Positions 1-7,220 of a DNA stretch of 10,727 nt are shown here, piece by piece. The position numbers and the translations under genes were made by a program. The notes under the pieces are model-generated. The model was given only the letters and a program-made list of their open reading frames with translations. It ran no database searches and was not told the origin of the DNA. The stretch covers positions 1 through 10,727 of the forward strand of contig JBNMKN010000063.1 of NCBI GenBank assembly GCA_050874365.1, given 5' to 3'. The stretch is from Eshraghiella sp050874365. Its GTDB lineage: Bacteria; Bacillota; Clostridia; Lachnospirales; Lachnospiraceae. The first letter of the stretch is position 1; the number at the start of each line of letters is the position of its first letter.

Positions 1-37
1 GCCCATTAATATTAATAGCCCGCTAATCTTAATAGCC
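1..37. repeat. 17-bp tandem repeat just after cheR, cut by the window edge
   Basis: Read on the minus strand, the DNA after the cheR stop contains GGCTATTAAGATTAGCG (21-37) followed at once by GGCTATTAATATTAATG (4-20). The two units match at 14 of 17 positions, and GGC at 1-3 looks like the start of a third unit. The period is exactly 17. The array begins within three bases of the cheR stop codon, so it lies in the 3' flank of cheR. I see no terminator-like GC stem in it. Its full length cannot be judged because the window ends here, and low-complexity drift in AT-rich DNA is possible. Confidence 0.45.
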
Positions 38-39
38 TA

Positions 40-822
40 TTAATTTTTCTTATAAAAGAACGACCTTGTGGACGAATAATTAATATCCTTGTAATTGCTT
101 ATCTGCTCCGTACTTCCTACAAATAATACGCCACCAGATACAAGGGAGTCGTTGAATTTTTTGTAGACCTCAAACTTGGCTTCTTCCGTGAAATATATAA
201 GCACATTCCTGCAAAGAATAAGGTGACAATGATCGGGATACCTGTCCTTCAAAAGATTGGACTGCCTAAAGTCCACACATTTCTTAATTTCATCTTTTAT
301 CTGATAAGTATCGTCATTAATTTTTCTGAAGTATTTTGTAAGAAATTCTTTTGGCAGTGATGCGAGGCTCTTATCCTTATAAAGTCCCATCTGTGCTTTT
401 TCAAGAACCTGTTTATCAATATCTGTTGCGATAATATGTATCTGGTTAAGAGGAAGGAATTTGGTTAAAAGCATGGCAAGGGAATATGGCTCGTCTCCTG
501 TTGAACATGCCGCACTCCATATTCTGATACCGTGTCCGTAATTCTTAATAAGCTCCGGTATAACCTTTTCTTCAAGATATGCCCACTGCTCCGGATTTCT
601 GTAAAATTCCGAAACATTGATTGTCAGATAATTAACAAACTCATCTAACAAAATCTTATTAACCTTTATTGCCGCAACAAAATCATTGTATGCCTTAAAG
701 CCATGTTTGGCGATGAGCGTATCTATCCTTCTTTTCATCTGCCGCTCTTTATATGCGTTCAAATCAATTTTGGTAATTGATAAAATATCTTTTTTAAATG
801 TATCATAGCCTGTCTCAAACAT
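40..822 (-). CDS. cheR: CheR-type chemotaxis receptor methyltransferase
   Basis: This 260-residue protein should transfer methyl groups from S-adenosylmethionine to glutamates of chemoreceptors in the cytoplasm, setting adaptation in chemotaxis. Residues 1-70 form the usual helical N-terminal domain with a basic patch (RQMKRR near 27-32), followed by NVSEFYRNP (69-77), the counterpart of the family's TEFFR motif. The SAM-binding loop WSAACSTGDEPYSLAM is at 102-117, ATDID at 132-136, and LILCRNVLIYF at 201-211. The length is close to that of stand-alone CheR proteins. The ATG start is preceded by AGGAGA five bases upstream. The gene stands alone behind the terminator of the cmk-ispH-S1 operon, and no other che gene is visible; partners may lie beyond the left edge. 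No fused domain (TPR, CheB or PAS) is present. The family assignment is secure; which receptors it serves is unknown. Confidence 0.93.
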   Translation of the reverse strand: MFETGYDTFKKDILSITKIDLNAYKERQMKRRIDTLIAKHGFKAYNDFVAAIKVNKILLDEFVNYLTINVSEFYRNPEQWAYLEEKVIPELIKNYGHGIRIWSAACSTGDEPYSLAMLLTKFLPLNQIHIIATDIDKQVLEKAQMGLYKDKSLASLPKEFLTKYFRKINDDTYQIKDEIKKCVDFRQSNLLKDRYPDHCHLILCRNVLIYFTEEAKFEVYKKFNDSLVSGGVLFVGSTEQISNYKDINYSSTRSFFYKKN

Positions 823-845
823 AGACTTCTCCTAATTGTAATGAT

Positions 846-877
846 ATAAAGAAAACCCGTTAATTAGAAACGGGTTT
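846..877 (-). terminator. Intrinsic terminator after the S1-protein gene
   Basis: On the minus strand a perfect 9-bp stem, AAACCCGTT (869-877) with AACGGGTTT (853-861), encloses a 7-base loop and is followed by TCTTTAT, a moderate U-rich tail. It begins 18 bases past the S1-gene stop and lies 24 bases before the cheR start codon. It should end the regulator-to-S1 operon. The imperfect U tail leaves room for some read-through into cheR, for which no separate promoter with good spacing is visible in the short gap. Confidence 0.8.
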
Positions 878-895
878 CCTGATAAATATCCTAGA

Positions 896-2002
896 TTATT
901 CTTCTGTTGTTGTCTCTTCTTCCTGATTGTCTTCTTCATCAGCAAGTAATGCTTTAATGCTGAGTGAAATCTTATGTTCGCCAGCATTAAGGTCAACAAC
1001 CTTAGCTTCTATTTCCTGACCGATTTTTAATACTTCGGCAGGTTTTTCAATGTGCTGTTTTGCAATCTGTGATACATGAAGTAATGCGTCAACGCCTTCT
1101 TCAAGTTCAACGAATGCACCGAAATCAGTCATTCTTGCAACTTTGCCCTTAACAACTGAACCAACAGGGTATTTCTCTGCAACATTAAGCCATGGATTCT
1201 CATTATCAAACTTAAGGCTTAATGCAATCTTGTCATCGTTAATATCCTTGATGTAAGCTTTAACTTCGTCACCAGGTTTGAATTTCTTCTTAGGGTTCTC
1301 AATTCTGCCCCATGAAATCTCTGATACATGTAAAAGTCCGTCAACTCCGCCGATATCAATGAATACACCGAAATCAGTTACATTCTTAACTGTACCTGTT
1401 ACAACCTGTCCTACTGCAATCTTAGCCATAACTTCTTCTCTCATCTTAGCTTTCTTAGCTACAAGAAGCTGCTTACGATCGCCGATAATTCTTCTCTTTC
1501 TTGGATTGAACTCTGTAATTACGAATTCAATTTCCTGTCCTGCGTATTTGCTTAAATCCTTTTCATAAGTATCAGAAACAAGGCTTGCAGGGATAAATAC
1601 TTTAGTCTCATCGATAACAACGCTTAATCCGCCGTCAAGTACCTGAGCTACCTTAGCTGTAAGAACTGTCTTGTTCTCAAATGCTTCCTCTAATTTCTTG
1701 CTTCCAAGTTCAGCAGCAAGTCTCTTAACAGAAAGTGCAACAAAGCCGTCACCGTCATTAGTCTTAATAACTTTGGCTGTGATTACATCACCTTCCTTAA
1801 CAACAGTACGAAGGTCAACCCCTGGAGTGCTTGTGTATTCATTGCGTGTTATAATGGCATCTGATTTATAATCAATGTTGAGAATTATCTGGTCTTCTCT
1901 AACTTCGATAACTGTACCGTCAAGAACCTCCCCCATATGTACTGAAGCCTTTCTTGTCTTTTCTGCTTCTTCAAATAACTGTCCAAAACTTAAATCTGAC
2001 AT
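896..2002 (-). CDS. S1-domain RNA-binding protein (RpsA-like, four S1 repeats)
   Basis: The 368-residue protein is built of four OB-fold S1 repeats at about 22-94, 111-177, 196-265 and 281-350, followed by an acidic tail rich in Glu and Thr (355-368). Repeats three and four carry the clearest RNA-binding signature: VTDFGVFIDIGGVDGLLHVSE and MTDFGAFVELEEGVDALLHVS regions. Bacterial S1 has six repeats; low-GC Gram-positives typically carry this shorter form, whose role in translation initiation or RNA metabolism is less certain than in Escherichia coli. The ATG start follows GAGGAGG at 2013-2019 with ten bases spacing. The first 13 bases overlap the end of ispH in another frame, which suggests coupled translation. 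In many clostridia this protein is fused to the C-terminus of IspH, so separation here is a point of note. A good intrinsic terminator follows. The S1 architecture is certain; ribosomal protein status is less so. Confidence 0.92.
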   Translation of the reverse strand: MSDLSFGQLFEEAEKTRKASVHMGEVLDGTVIEVREDQIILNIDYKSDAIITRNEYTSTPGVDLRTVVKEGDVITAKVIKTNDGDGFVALSVKRLAAELGSKKLEEAFENKTVLTAKVAQVLDGGLSVVIDETKVFIPASLVSDTYEKDLSKYAGQEIEFVITEFNPRKRRIIGDRKQLLVAKKAKMREEVMAKIAVGQVVTGTVKNVTDFGVFIDIGGVDGLLHVSEISWGRIENPKKKFKPGDEVKAYIKDINDDKIALSLKFDNENPWLNVAEKYPVGSVVKGKVARMTDFGAFVELEEGVDALLHVSQIAKQHIEKPAEVLKIGQEIEAKVVDLNAGEHKISLSIKALLADEEDNQEEETTTEE

Positions 2003-2841
2003 CGTTTTAGAACCTCCTCGATTATTATGTTTGGGGTAGATGCCCCGGCTGTAATACCGACTTTATCCATTCCTCTTAGTATGTCATAGTCCATATCATC
2101 AGCATTTTGTATATAAAAAGTATGCTTGCATACTTTCTTACAAATGTCGTAAAGCTTCTGGGTATTAGAGCTTGTACGTCCGCCGATTACAATCATCGCA
2201 TCAACCTTTGACGCAAGTTCTTCGGCTTCTGTCTGTCTTACCTCTGTAGCATTACAAATAGTATTCAAAATACCAACACTATCATAACTGTTTTTTTGAA
2301 AAATTTCAACAAGATATTTAAACTTATTATAATTAAATGTTGTTTGGGACACAATACATATCTTTTTTAACTTATTCTTACTGTCCGCAATAAATTTTTC
2401 GGCTTTTTCCTCTGTGTCGATTACTACACATCGTCCTAACGCAGCTCCCATAATTCCCTGCACTTCCGGATGTTTTTCATCACCGATTATAATAACAAAT
2501 TCGCCTTTGGCGGCAGCTTCTTTTACTATGTTATGTATCTTAAGTACAAAAGGGCATGTAGCATCCACCACTTCATGTCCAAGTGACAAAAGTTCGCTGT
2601 ATATGCGTGCCGGAATACCGTGAGCCCTGATTATTACAGTTCCCTTCGGAATCTCTGCCGCTTCCTCAACGGAATTAATAACTTTGACGCCGTTATTTTC
2701 AAGGTCTTTTATAACCTCTTCATTGTGTATTACGGGACCGAAAGTATATATATTACCGTGTCCTATCTGTGAATATACCATATCTACAGCTCTTTTTACA
2801 CCGAAACAGAATCCGGAATTCTTAGCTACAATAACTTCCAA
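1990..2841 (-). CDS. ispH: 4-hydroxy-3-methylbut-2-enyl diphosphate reductase (TTG start)
   Basis: IspH carries out the last step of the MEP isoprenoid pathway, reducing HMBPP to isopentenyl and dimethylallyl diphosphate with a cytoplasmic iron-sulfur cluster. The three cluster cysteines are visible at C12 (SGFCFGVKRA), C96 (DATCPFV) and C196 (NTICNAT). The substrate-binding residues H39, H74 (IRAHGIP), H124 and E126 (KHPEVQG), and the segment EVRQTEA after the last cysteine, are also present. The length, 283 residues, fits a stand-alone IspH. The start codon is TTG at 2839-2841: it aligns with the usual N-terminus (family form M-K-V-I-L-A-K-N), and AGGA at 2851-2854 lies nine bases upstream. 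The gene starts three bases after the cmk stop and its last codons overlap the S1 gene by 13 bases, so it sits in a tight operon. Confidence 0.96.
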   Translation of the reverse strand: MEVIVAKNSGFCFGVKRAVDMVYSQIGHGNIYTFGPVIHNEEVIKDLENNGVKVINSVEEAAEIPKGTVIIRAHGIPARIYSELLSLGHEVVDATCPFVLKIHNIVKEAAAKGEFVIIIGDEKHPEVQGIMGAALGRCVVIDTEEKAEKFIADSKNKLKKICIVSQTTFNYNKFKYLVEIFQKNSYDSVGILNTICNATEVRQTEAEELASKVDAMIVIGGRTSSNTQKLYDICKKVCKHTFYIQNADDMDYDILRGMDKVGITAGASTPNIIIEEVLKRCQI

Positions 2842-2854
2842 CTGTTATTTTCCT
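2839..2854 (-). promoter_or_regulatory. Ribosome binding site deciding the TTG start of ispH
   Basis: AGGAAAATAACAG precedes TTG on the minus strand, giving a nine-base spacing from AGGA. There is no ATG or GTG upstream before the cmk stop codon, and the first in-frame ATG downstream (residue 21) would remove the iron-sulfur cysteine C12. The TTG is therefore the only start that gives a functional enzyme. The Shine-Dalgarno sequence lies inside the end of cmk, consistent with translational coupling. Confidence 0.8.
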
Positions 2855-3516
2855 GCCTTTTCATTAAATATTGATATAATTTTATCAGTTACTTCTTCAA
2901 TTCCCATATCCGAAGAATCAAGATAAACCGCATCCTCTGCCTGTACGAGAGGTGACACCTCCCTGTGCATATCCCTGTAATCCCTGTCGGATATATCTGC
3001 TTTAATAACCTCAAGTTCAGTATCAACGCCTTTTTCCCGCAGTTCTGCCATTCTTCTTAATGCCCTGCATTCAACGCTTGCGGTAAGGTAGATTTTGCAG
3101 ACAGCGTCTTTTAATACGCATGAGCCTATGTCCCTGCCATCCATGACAACACTTGTCTTTTTAGCAAGTTCTTTCTGAAGTTCAACAAGTTTTTTCCTCA
3201 CGGCAGGATACACAGCCACTGCAGAAGCAGTATTACCGACTTCCTCAGTTCTTAATCTTGATGTTATGTTTTCACCGTTTAAAATAACCTGCTGTTCATT
3301 GTCCTTGTACTCAATCATAATGTCAACATTGTCACAATCCCTGCTTACAGCAGCTTCATCCTTGACATCTATTCCTTTGTCAAGAAAATATACAGCCATT
3401 GCCCTGTACATTGCGCCTGTGTCAACATATATAAATCCGAGAGTTTTGGCTACACGCTTGGCTATTGTGCTTTTTCCGGCTCCTGCCGGTCCGTCTATTG
3501 CTATATTGTATATCAT
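2845..3516 (-). CDS. cmk: Cytidylate kinase
   Basis: The 223-residue enzyme phosphorylates CMP and dCMP with ATP in the cytoplasm, feeding pyrimidine nucleotide synthesis. The P-loop GPAGAGKST is at 9-17, followed by DTGAMYRA (32-39) of the CMP-binding region. The family motif VVMDGRDIG occurs near residue 130, and the lid segment SDRDYRDMHREVSPL near 180 contains the Arg and Asp residues typical of bacterial CMP kinases. The length matches the family. The ATG start has AGGAG at 3524-3528, seven bases upstream. The gene follows the flavoprotein gene by 20 bases and ends three bases before ispH. In many clostridia plsC sits between cmk and ispH; here it is absent. Confidence 0.96.
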   Translation of the reverse strand: MIYNIAIDGPAGAGKSTIAKRVAKTLGFIYVDTGAMYRAMAVYFLDKGIDVKDEAAVSRDCDNVDIMIEYKDNEQQVILNGENITSRLRTEEVGNTASAVAVYPAVRKKLVELQKELAKKTSVVMDGRDIGSCVLKDAVCKIYLTASVECRALRRMAELREKGVDTELEVIKADISDRDYRDMHREVSPLVQAEDAVYLDSSDMGIEEVTDKIISIFNEKAGK

Positions 3517-3536
3517 ATTTTTTCTCCTATTCTTTA

Positions 3537-4760
3537 CTATACCGATAATCCTGCCAGATACCCTGTTGACCAGGCAATCTGTAAATTAAATCCGCCTGTT
3601 ACAGCATCAACATCTATTATTTCCCCGGCAAAATACAGGTTCTTGATAACTTTTGACTCCATGGTGCTGCTGTCTATATCTTTGACGCTTATGCCTCCAT
3701 GTGTAATTATTGCCTCATTGAAGCCTCTTAATCCCGTAAGTGTAAATTCAAATTTTTTGATAGTGTTGAGAAGATTTTTTCTTTCCTCCCTTGTTACCTC
3801 GTTTACCTTTTTATCCGGTGCTATCAAAGACCTTCTGATAATAACAGGGATTAAAGATTTTGGAAACAGTCTGTCAAGGGAATTGGCAAAATTTTTATTG
3901 ATATTTTCATCAAAATCCCTTCTGATTCTTTCATCGAGGGTCTGCTCGTCAAGGGCAGGTTTTAAGTCGATTATAAGTTTTAATTCTTTTTTCTTGATAA
4001 TGTCATTAACGTAACTGCTGGCACTGAGAACTGTAGGTCCGCTTACTCCGAAATGGGTAAAAAGAAGTTCGCCGAAATCGTCATATAACTTTCTGTTGCC
4101 GTCATATATTGCAACCTTGCAGTTTCTTAACGAAAGTCCCTGAAGTTCTTTTACATCCTCTTCCTTTACGGTAAAAGGTACAAGTGATGGGCTGCATTTC
4201 GTGACATTATGTCCGTATTTTGCCGCCAGCCTGTGTCCCTCTCCTGTTGAACCCGTACTCTGGTATGAATAGCCTCCCGTGGCTATAACCACCTTGTCGC
4301 CATATATCTTTTTATCGTCAACCACAATGCCTTTTACTACATTATCTTCAACAATAAGGTCGGTTACATCCGAAAAAAGATTAATATTTACTTTATATTT
4401 TTTCATGGAGCGTTCCAAGGCATTAATTACGTCATAAGATTTATCGGAGACAGGAAAAACCCTGTTTCCTCTTTCTGTCTTAAGCAGACATCCTGCGTCC
4501 TCAAAAAATTCCTGCACCCTTGTATTATCAAATGTGTATATTGAGCTGTACATAAACTTTTTATTGGTTACAATATGTTCAAAAAGTTCTTCAACATCAC
4601 ATGCGTTGGTTACGTTGCATCTTCCTTTTCCCGTTATATATATTTTTTTGCCCAGTTTTTCATTCTTCTCATACAGATGTACGTCATTTCCGTTCTCTGC
4701 CGCCGAAACGGCTGCCATCATTCCCGCAGCGCCTCCGCCTATTATTATTACTTTAGACAT
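3537..4760 (-). CDS. HI0933/BaiN-family FAD-dependent oxidoreductase
   Basis: This 407-residue flavoprotein belongs to the HI0933 (YhiN/BaiN) family, often annotated as NAD(P)/FAD-dependent oxidoreductase or aminoacetone oxidase-like. The FAD dinucleotide-binding motif GGGAAGMMAA lies at 8-17, with an acidic residue ending the second strand (HLYEKNEKLGKK). Other family marks are ITGKGRCNVTN (42-52), ATGGYSYQSTGSTG (160-173), LFTHFGVSGPTVL in the middle, and the C-terminal FAD segment FAGEIIDVDAVTGGFN near 376-391. The physiological substrate of most members is not established; a bile-acid role is known only for particular bai clusters, and nothing here points to one. The start overlaps the regulator's reading frame by eight bases and has only a weak, distant GAAAGG ribosome site, so its translation may normally depend on the gene before it. 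It ends with TAG. Confidence 0.92.
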   Translation of the reverse strand: MSKVIIIGGGAAGMMAAVSAAENGNDVHLYEKNEKLGKKIYITGKGRCNVTNACDVEELFEHIVTNKKFMYSSIYTFDNTRVQEFFEDAGCLLKTERGNRVFPVSDKSYDVINALERSMKKYKVNINLFSDVTDLIVEDNVVKGIVVDDKKIYGDKVVIATGGYSYQSTGSTGEGHRLAAKYGHNVTKCSPSLVPFTVKEEDVKELQGLSLRNCKVAIYDGNRKLYDDFGELLFTHFGVSGPTVLSASSYVNDIIKKKELKLIIDLKPALDEQTLDERIRRDFDENINKNFANSLDRLFPKSLIPVIIRRSLIAPDKKVNEVTREERKNLLNTIKKFEFTLTGLRGFNEAIITHGGISVKDIDSSTMESKVIKNLYFAGEIIDVDAVTGGFNLQIAWSTGYLAGLSV

Positions 4761-5667
4761 TGTTTTTTAAGCCTTTCAAATCATTCATAATATCATCGTC
4801 AAGATAGTTAATCTCATCATTATTGGTTACCTGATAATCATCCCATACCTGTGACAATGTCTCAAGCCTGTCCACAACCTTATCGGAATTTTCAATACAT
4901 AGCGCAATTATAAGTGCATTAATAAGTGACATCGGTGCTACCATTGAGTCTACAACGGTTGCCAGTTCGTTTTTGGCAAAAAGATTACATGACGAATACA
5001 GATTCATCGGTGAATAAATACTGTCAGTTATCGAAATAACCCTTGCCTTTCTGTCATTTGCAAATTCCATAGCCTTTAACGTTCTCATGGAATATCTCGG
5101 AAAGCTGATTCAGATAACAACATCTTTTTCATTTACGTTTATCATCTGTTCAAAAATCTCACTTGAGCTGTTAGTCGTTACCTTTACAACCCTGTCCACA
5201 ACCATCCTTAGATAAAATTCAAAAATATCGGCAAGAGGTGCGGCTGTCCTGATACCCACAACATACACACATTCGGCATTTTTAATAAGGCTGACTGCCG
5301 TATCAAACACTTCCGAATTAACCTCCTCCAATGAGGATTTAATCTTTTCGCAGTCGCTCTGCATTACATAATCAATTATGGCAGAGTGGCTTATATCGGA
5401 CTTGATATCTATTTTATTAACTTCTTTAAGTCTGTTCCTAAGATAGAAAGAAAGTTCCCTCTGGAATGCCGGAAATCCTGCATAACCTAACGCCGTGGCA
5501 AATCTTACTACCGTGGATTCGCTTATATCCAGTTTTTTACCGATTGCCGCAGCAGTAAGAAACGCCGCTTCATCGATATTTTCAATTATGTATCTTGCTA
5601 TTTTTTTATGATTTTTACTTAAATCAGGTATTTTCTCGTTCAAGTCTTCAAGTATATTCTGTCCCAT
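4753..5667 (-). pseudogene. RpiR/MurR-family HTH-SIS transcription regulator interrupted by one in-frame TGA
   Basis: Read through, the frame encodes 303 residues plus one TGA, the normal length of RpiR-family regulators, which bind DNA through an N-terminal helix-turn-helix and sense sugar phosphates through a C-terminal SIS domain. The HTH is at 38-70, with the family signature ISESTVVRFATALGYAGF. The SIS domain starts near 118 (AECVYVVGIRTAAPLADIF). Codon 186 is TGA (5110-5112) within DVVI-stop-ISFPRYS, a conserved SIS-domain strand where relatives, from memory, have a small residue such as Gly, Ala or Cys. Downstream the frame stays open to a TAA inside the next gene, with family-like sequence (ARVISITDS, MVAPMSL). 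There is no frameshift and no second stop. A single GGA-to-TGA or TGC/TGT-to-TGA change would explain it. The start is ATG at 5667, with GAGGA about 11 bases upstream; a TTG six codons earlier is less likely. The target genes are unknown. Confidence 0.72.
5110..5667 (-). CDS. Truncated N-terminal part of the RpiR-family regulator (if TGA is read as stop)
   Basis: If the TGA is obeyed, a 185-residue product is made. It contains the whole DNA-binding domain and about half of the SIS domain, ending in the strand after VNEKDVVI. Such a product would keep the helix-turn-helix but lack the second half of the effector-binding fold, so it would probably be unstable or not respond to ligand. The remaining part (ATG at 5088 to 4753, 111 codons) has no convincing ribosome binding site before its first ATG and is unlikely to be a separate gene. 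Confidence 0.5.
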   Translation of the reverse strand: MGQNILEDLNEKIPDLSKNHKKIARYIIENIDEAAFLTAAAIGKKLDISESTVVRFATALGYAGFPAFQRELSFYLRNRLKEVNKIDIKSDISHSAIIDYVMQSDCEKIKSSLEEVNSEVFDTAVSLIKNAECVYVVGIRTAAPLADIFEFYLRMVVDRVVKVTTNSSSEIFEQMINVNEKDVVI

Positions 5668-5710
5668 ATTTAATTTTTTCCTCAACTATTCCATACGCAA
5701 TACTAAATAA

Positions 5711-5739
5711 ATTATACTATATTTTTTTATGTAATTCCA
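5711..5739 (-). promoter_or_regulatory. Promoter of the regulator-flavoprotein-cmk-ispH-S1 operon
   Basis: On the minus strand a perfect -10 hexamer TATAAT (5711-5716) is preceded, after a 17-base spacer, by TGGAAT (5734-5739), a three-of-six match to the -35 consensus. Transcription would start near 5704, leaving a leader of about 37 bases before the ATG at 5667. The A/T run between the hexamers and its place just after the upstream terminator support the call. The weak -35 lowers certainty. Confidence 0.6.
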
Positions 5740-5750
5740 CCATTTAACTA

Positions 5751-5789
5751 AAAAAAGACATCGTACACAAAAATGTGTACAATGCCTTT
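5751..5789 (-). terminator. Strong intrinsic terminator of the decarboxylase operon
   Basis: Read on the minus strand, AAAGGCATTGTACACA (5774-5789) pairs with TGTGTACGATGTCTTT (5754-5769) across a TTTT loop. This gives 16 pairs including two G-U pairs, running into a tract of U residues (5751-5756). It starts 12 bases after the OadA stop codon. The plus-strand reading has only a short T run after the stem, so it is directional for the minus strand. It separates the sodium-pump operon from the regulator operon. Confidence 0.93.
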
Positions 5790-5801
5790 AATCTAGCTTA
5801 A

Positions 5802-7220
5802 TTATACCGGATAAGCTCCGTCTTTAGCTGTTGCAGGGTCGATTTTGCTCTGCTGTGCTTCTCTGTACTTAAAGAAGTCTGTTGCAACCTGTGGGAACAA
5901 TGCGTATGAAAGAACATCTTCATCCTGCTGCTTCCACTGCTTCATCTCTGCTTCAAGCTTATCTAATTCAGGCTCTAATGTATCAGCAAAACGGCATGTA
6001 ATAGGCTGCTCACCTGTTAATTCAATAGCCTTCTTCTGTACTTCAGGGTTAAATGGTTTAACTGTCTTACCGTATTTTCCAAGTAAAAGGTCTTTAGATT
6101 CCTTTGTAAGGCTCTTATATCTTTCTCCGAGAACTACGTTAAGAACTGCCTGTGTACCTACAATCTGGCTTGATGGTGTTACAAGAGGTGGTTCACCGAA
6201 ATCCTTACGGACTCTTGGAACTTCTTCAAGAACCGCATCATACTTATCTTCTGCCTTCATTTCCTTTAACTGTGAAACGAGGTTAGAAAGCATACCGCCT
6301 GGTACCTGGTAAAGTAATGTCTTGATATTAACGCCCATAACCTTAGGGTCAAGTCTTCCTGTCTTAATCCACTCTTCTCTTAATGGTCTGAAGTAGTCAG
6401 CTATTTCAGCGAGTAAAGACTGGTCAAGATGTGGGTCATAAGGAGTACCCTCAAATACTTTAGCCATAACTTCTGTAGCCGGCTGGCTTGTTCCCATTGA
6501 TAATGGAGACATTGCTGTATCGATTATATCACAGCCTGCTTCTACAGCCTTCATGTATGTCATTGAAGCCACACCTGAAGTATAATGTGTATGAAGTTCG
6601 ATAGGAAGCTTTGTGCCTTCCTTTAATGCCTTAACAAGTTTGGTTGCTTCGTTTGGAAGAAGTAAGCCTGCCATATCCTTAATACAGATACTGTTAGCAC
6701 CCATTTCTTCAATTTCTTTTGCCATGTTTTTCCAATAATCAAGAGTATAAGCGTCTCCTAATGTATAAGAAAGTGCAACCTGTGCATGTCCGCCCTCTTT
6801 GTTAGCAGCCTTAACTGCTGTCTCAAGGTTACGAATATCATTTAAACAGTCAAAGATACGGATAATATCAATACCGTTTGCAATTGATTTCTGTACAAAA
6901 TATTCTACAACGTCATCAGCATATGGACGATATCCAAGGATATTCTGTCCTCTGAAAAGCATCTGAAGTTTAGTATTTTTGAAGCCGTCTTTTAACTTTC
7001 TGAGACGATCCCATGGATCTTCTTTAAGGAAACGAAGACAAGCATCAAATGTAGCTCCGCCCCAGCACTCTACTGCGTTATATCCGACCTTATCCATCTT
7101 GTCGATGATAGGTAACATCTGCTCAGTTGTCATTCTTGTTGCAATAAGTGACTGGTGGGCATCTCTTAAAATTGTCTCGGTAATTTTAACCGGTTTTGCT
7201 TCATTAATTGTATCTGCCAT
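5802..7220 (-). CDS. oadA: OadA / transcarboxylase 5S-type carboxyltransferase (no biotin domain)
   Basis: The 472-residue protein belongs to the pyruvate carboxylase/oxaloacetate decarboxylase alpha/transcarboxylase 5S group, which moves CO2 between a 2-oxoacid (pyruvate/oxaloacetate) and biotin in a TIM-barrel active site. Motifs visible: ETILRDAHQSLIATRM at 15-30 with the metal-binding Asp20; LFRGQNILGYRPY at 88-100; CIKDMAGLL with Lys181, the position of the carbamylated lysine; and ELHTHYTSG with the metal-binding His210 and His212. The HMGL-like barrel covers about 12-290 and the PYC_OADA domain the rest. The protein stops without the biotinyl domain that classical OadA carries, so the separate carrier encoded upstream must serve it. 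ATG at 7220 is chosen because GAAAGG lies ten bases upstream; a TTG at 7241 extends the frame but has no ribosome site. It is the last gene of the operon. Confidence 0.93.
   Translation of the reverse strand: MADTINEAKPVKITETILRDAHQSLIATRMTTEQMLPIIDKMDKVGYNAVECWGGATFDACLRFLKEDPWDRLRKLKDGFKNTKLQMLFRGQNILGYRPYADDVVEYFVQKSIANGIDIIRIFDCLNDIRNLETAVKAANKEGGHAQVALSYTLGDAYTLDYWKNMAKEIEEMGANSICIKDMAGLLLPNEATKLVKALKEGTKLPIELHTHYTSGVASMTYMKAVEAGCDIIDTAMSPLSMGTSQPATEVMAKVFEGTPYDPHLDQSLLAEIADYFRPLREEWIKTGRLDPKVMGVNIKTLLYQVPGGMLSNLVSQLKEMKAEDKYDAVLEEVPRVRKDFGEPPLVTPSSQIVGTQAVLNVVLGERYKSLTKESKDLLLGKYGKTVKPFNPEVQKKAIELTGEQPITCRFADTLEPELDKLEAEMKQWKQQDEDVLSYALFPQVATDFFKYREAQQSKIDPATAKDGAYPV

Noticed and set aside
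4753..5088. Separate 111-codon gene starting at ATG 5088
   Set aside because: It is in the same frame as the regulator upstream and matches the C-terminal half of the SIS domain; no Shine-Dalgarno sequence precedes the ATG.
5110..5112. Genome-wide reassignment of TGA to Gly or Trp
   Set aside because: Ten other genes in the window are read without a single in-frame TGA, which would be very unlikely under a reassigned code.
5845..6312. Plus-strand open frame of 155 codons opposite oadA
   Set aside because: Shadow of a gene with clear catalytic motifs; Ser/Cys-rich composition typical of antisense translation.
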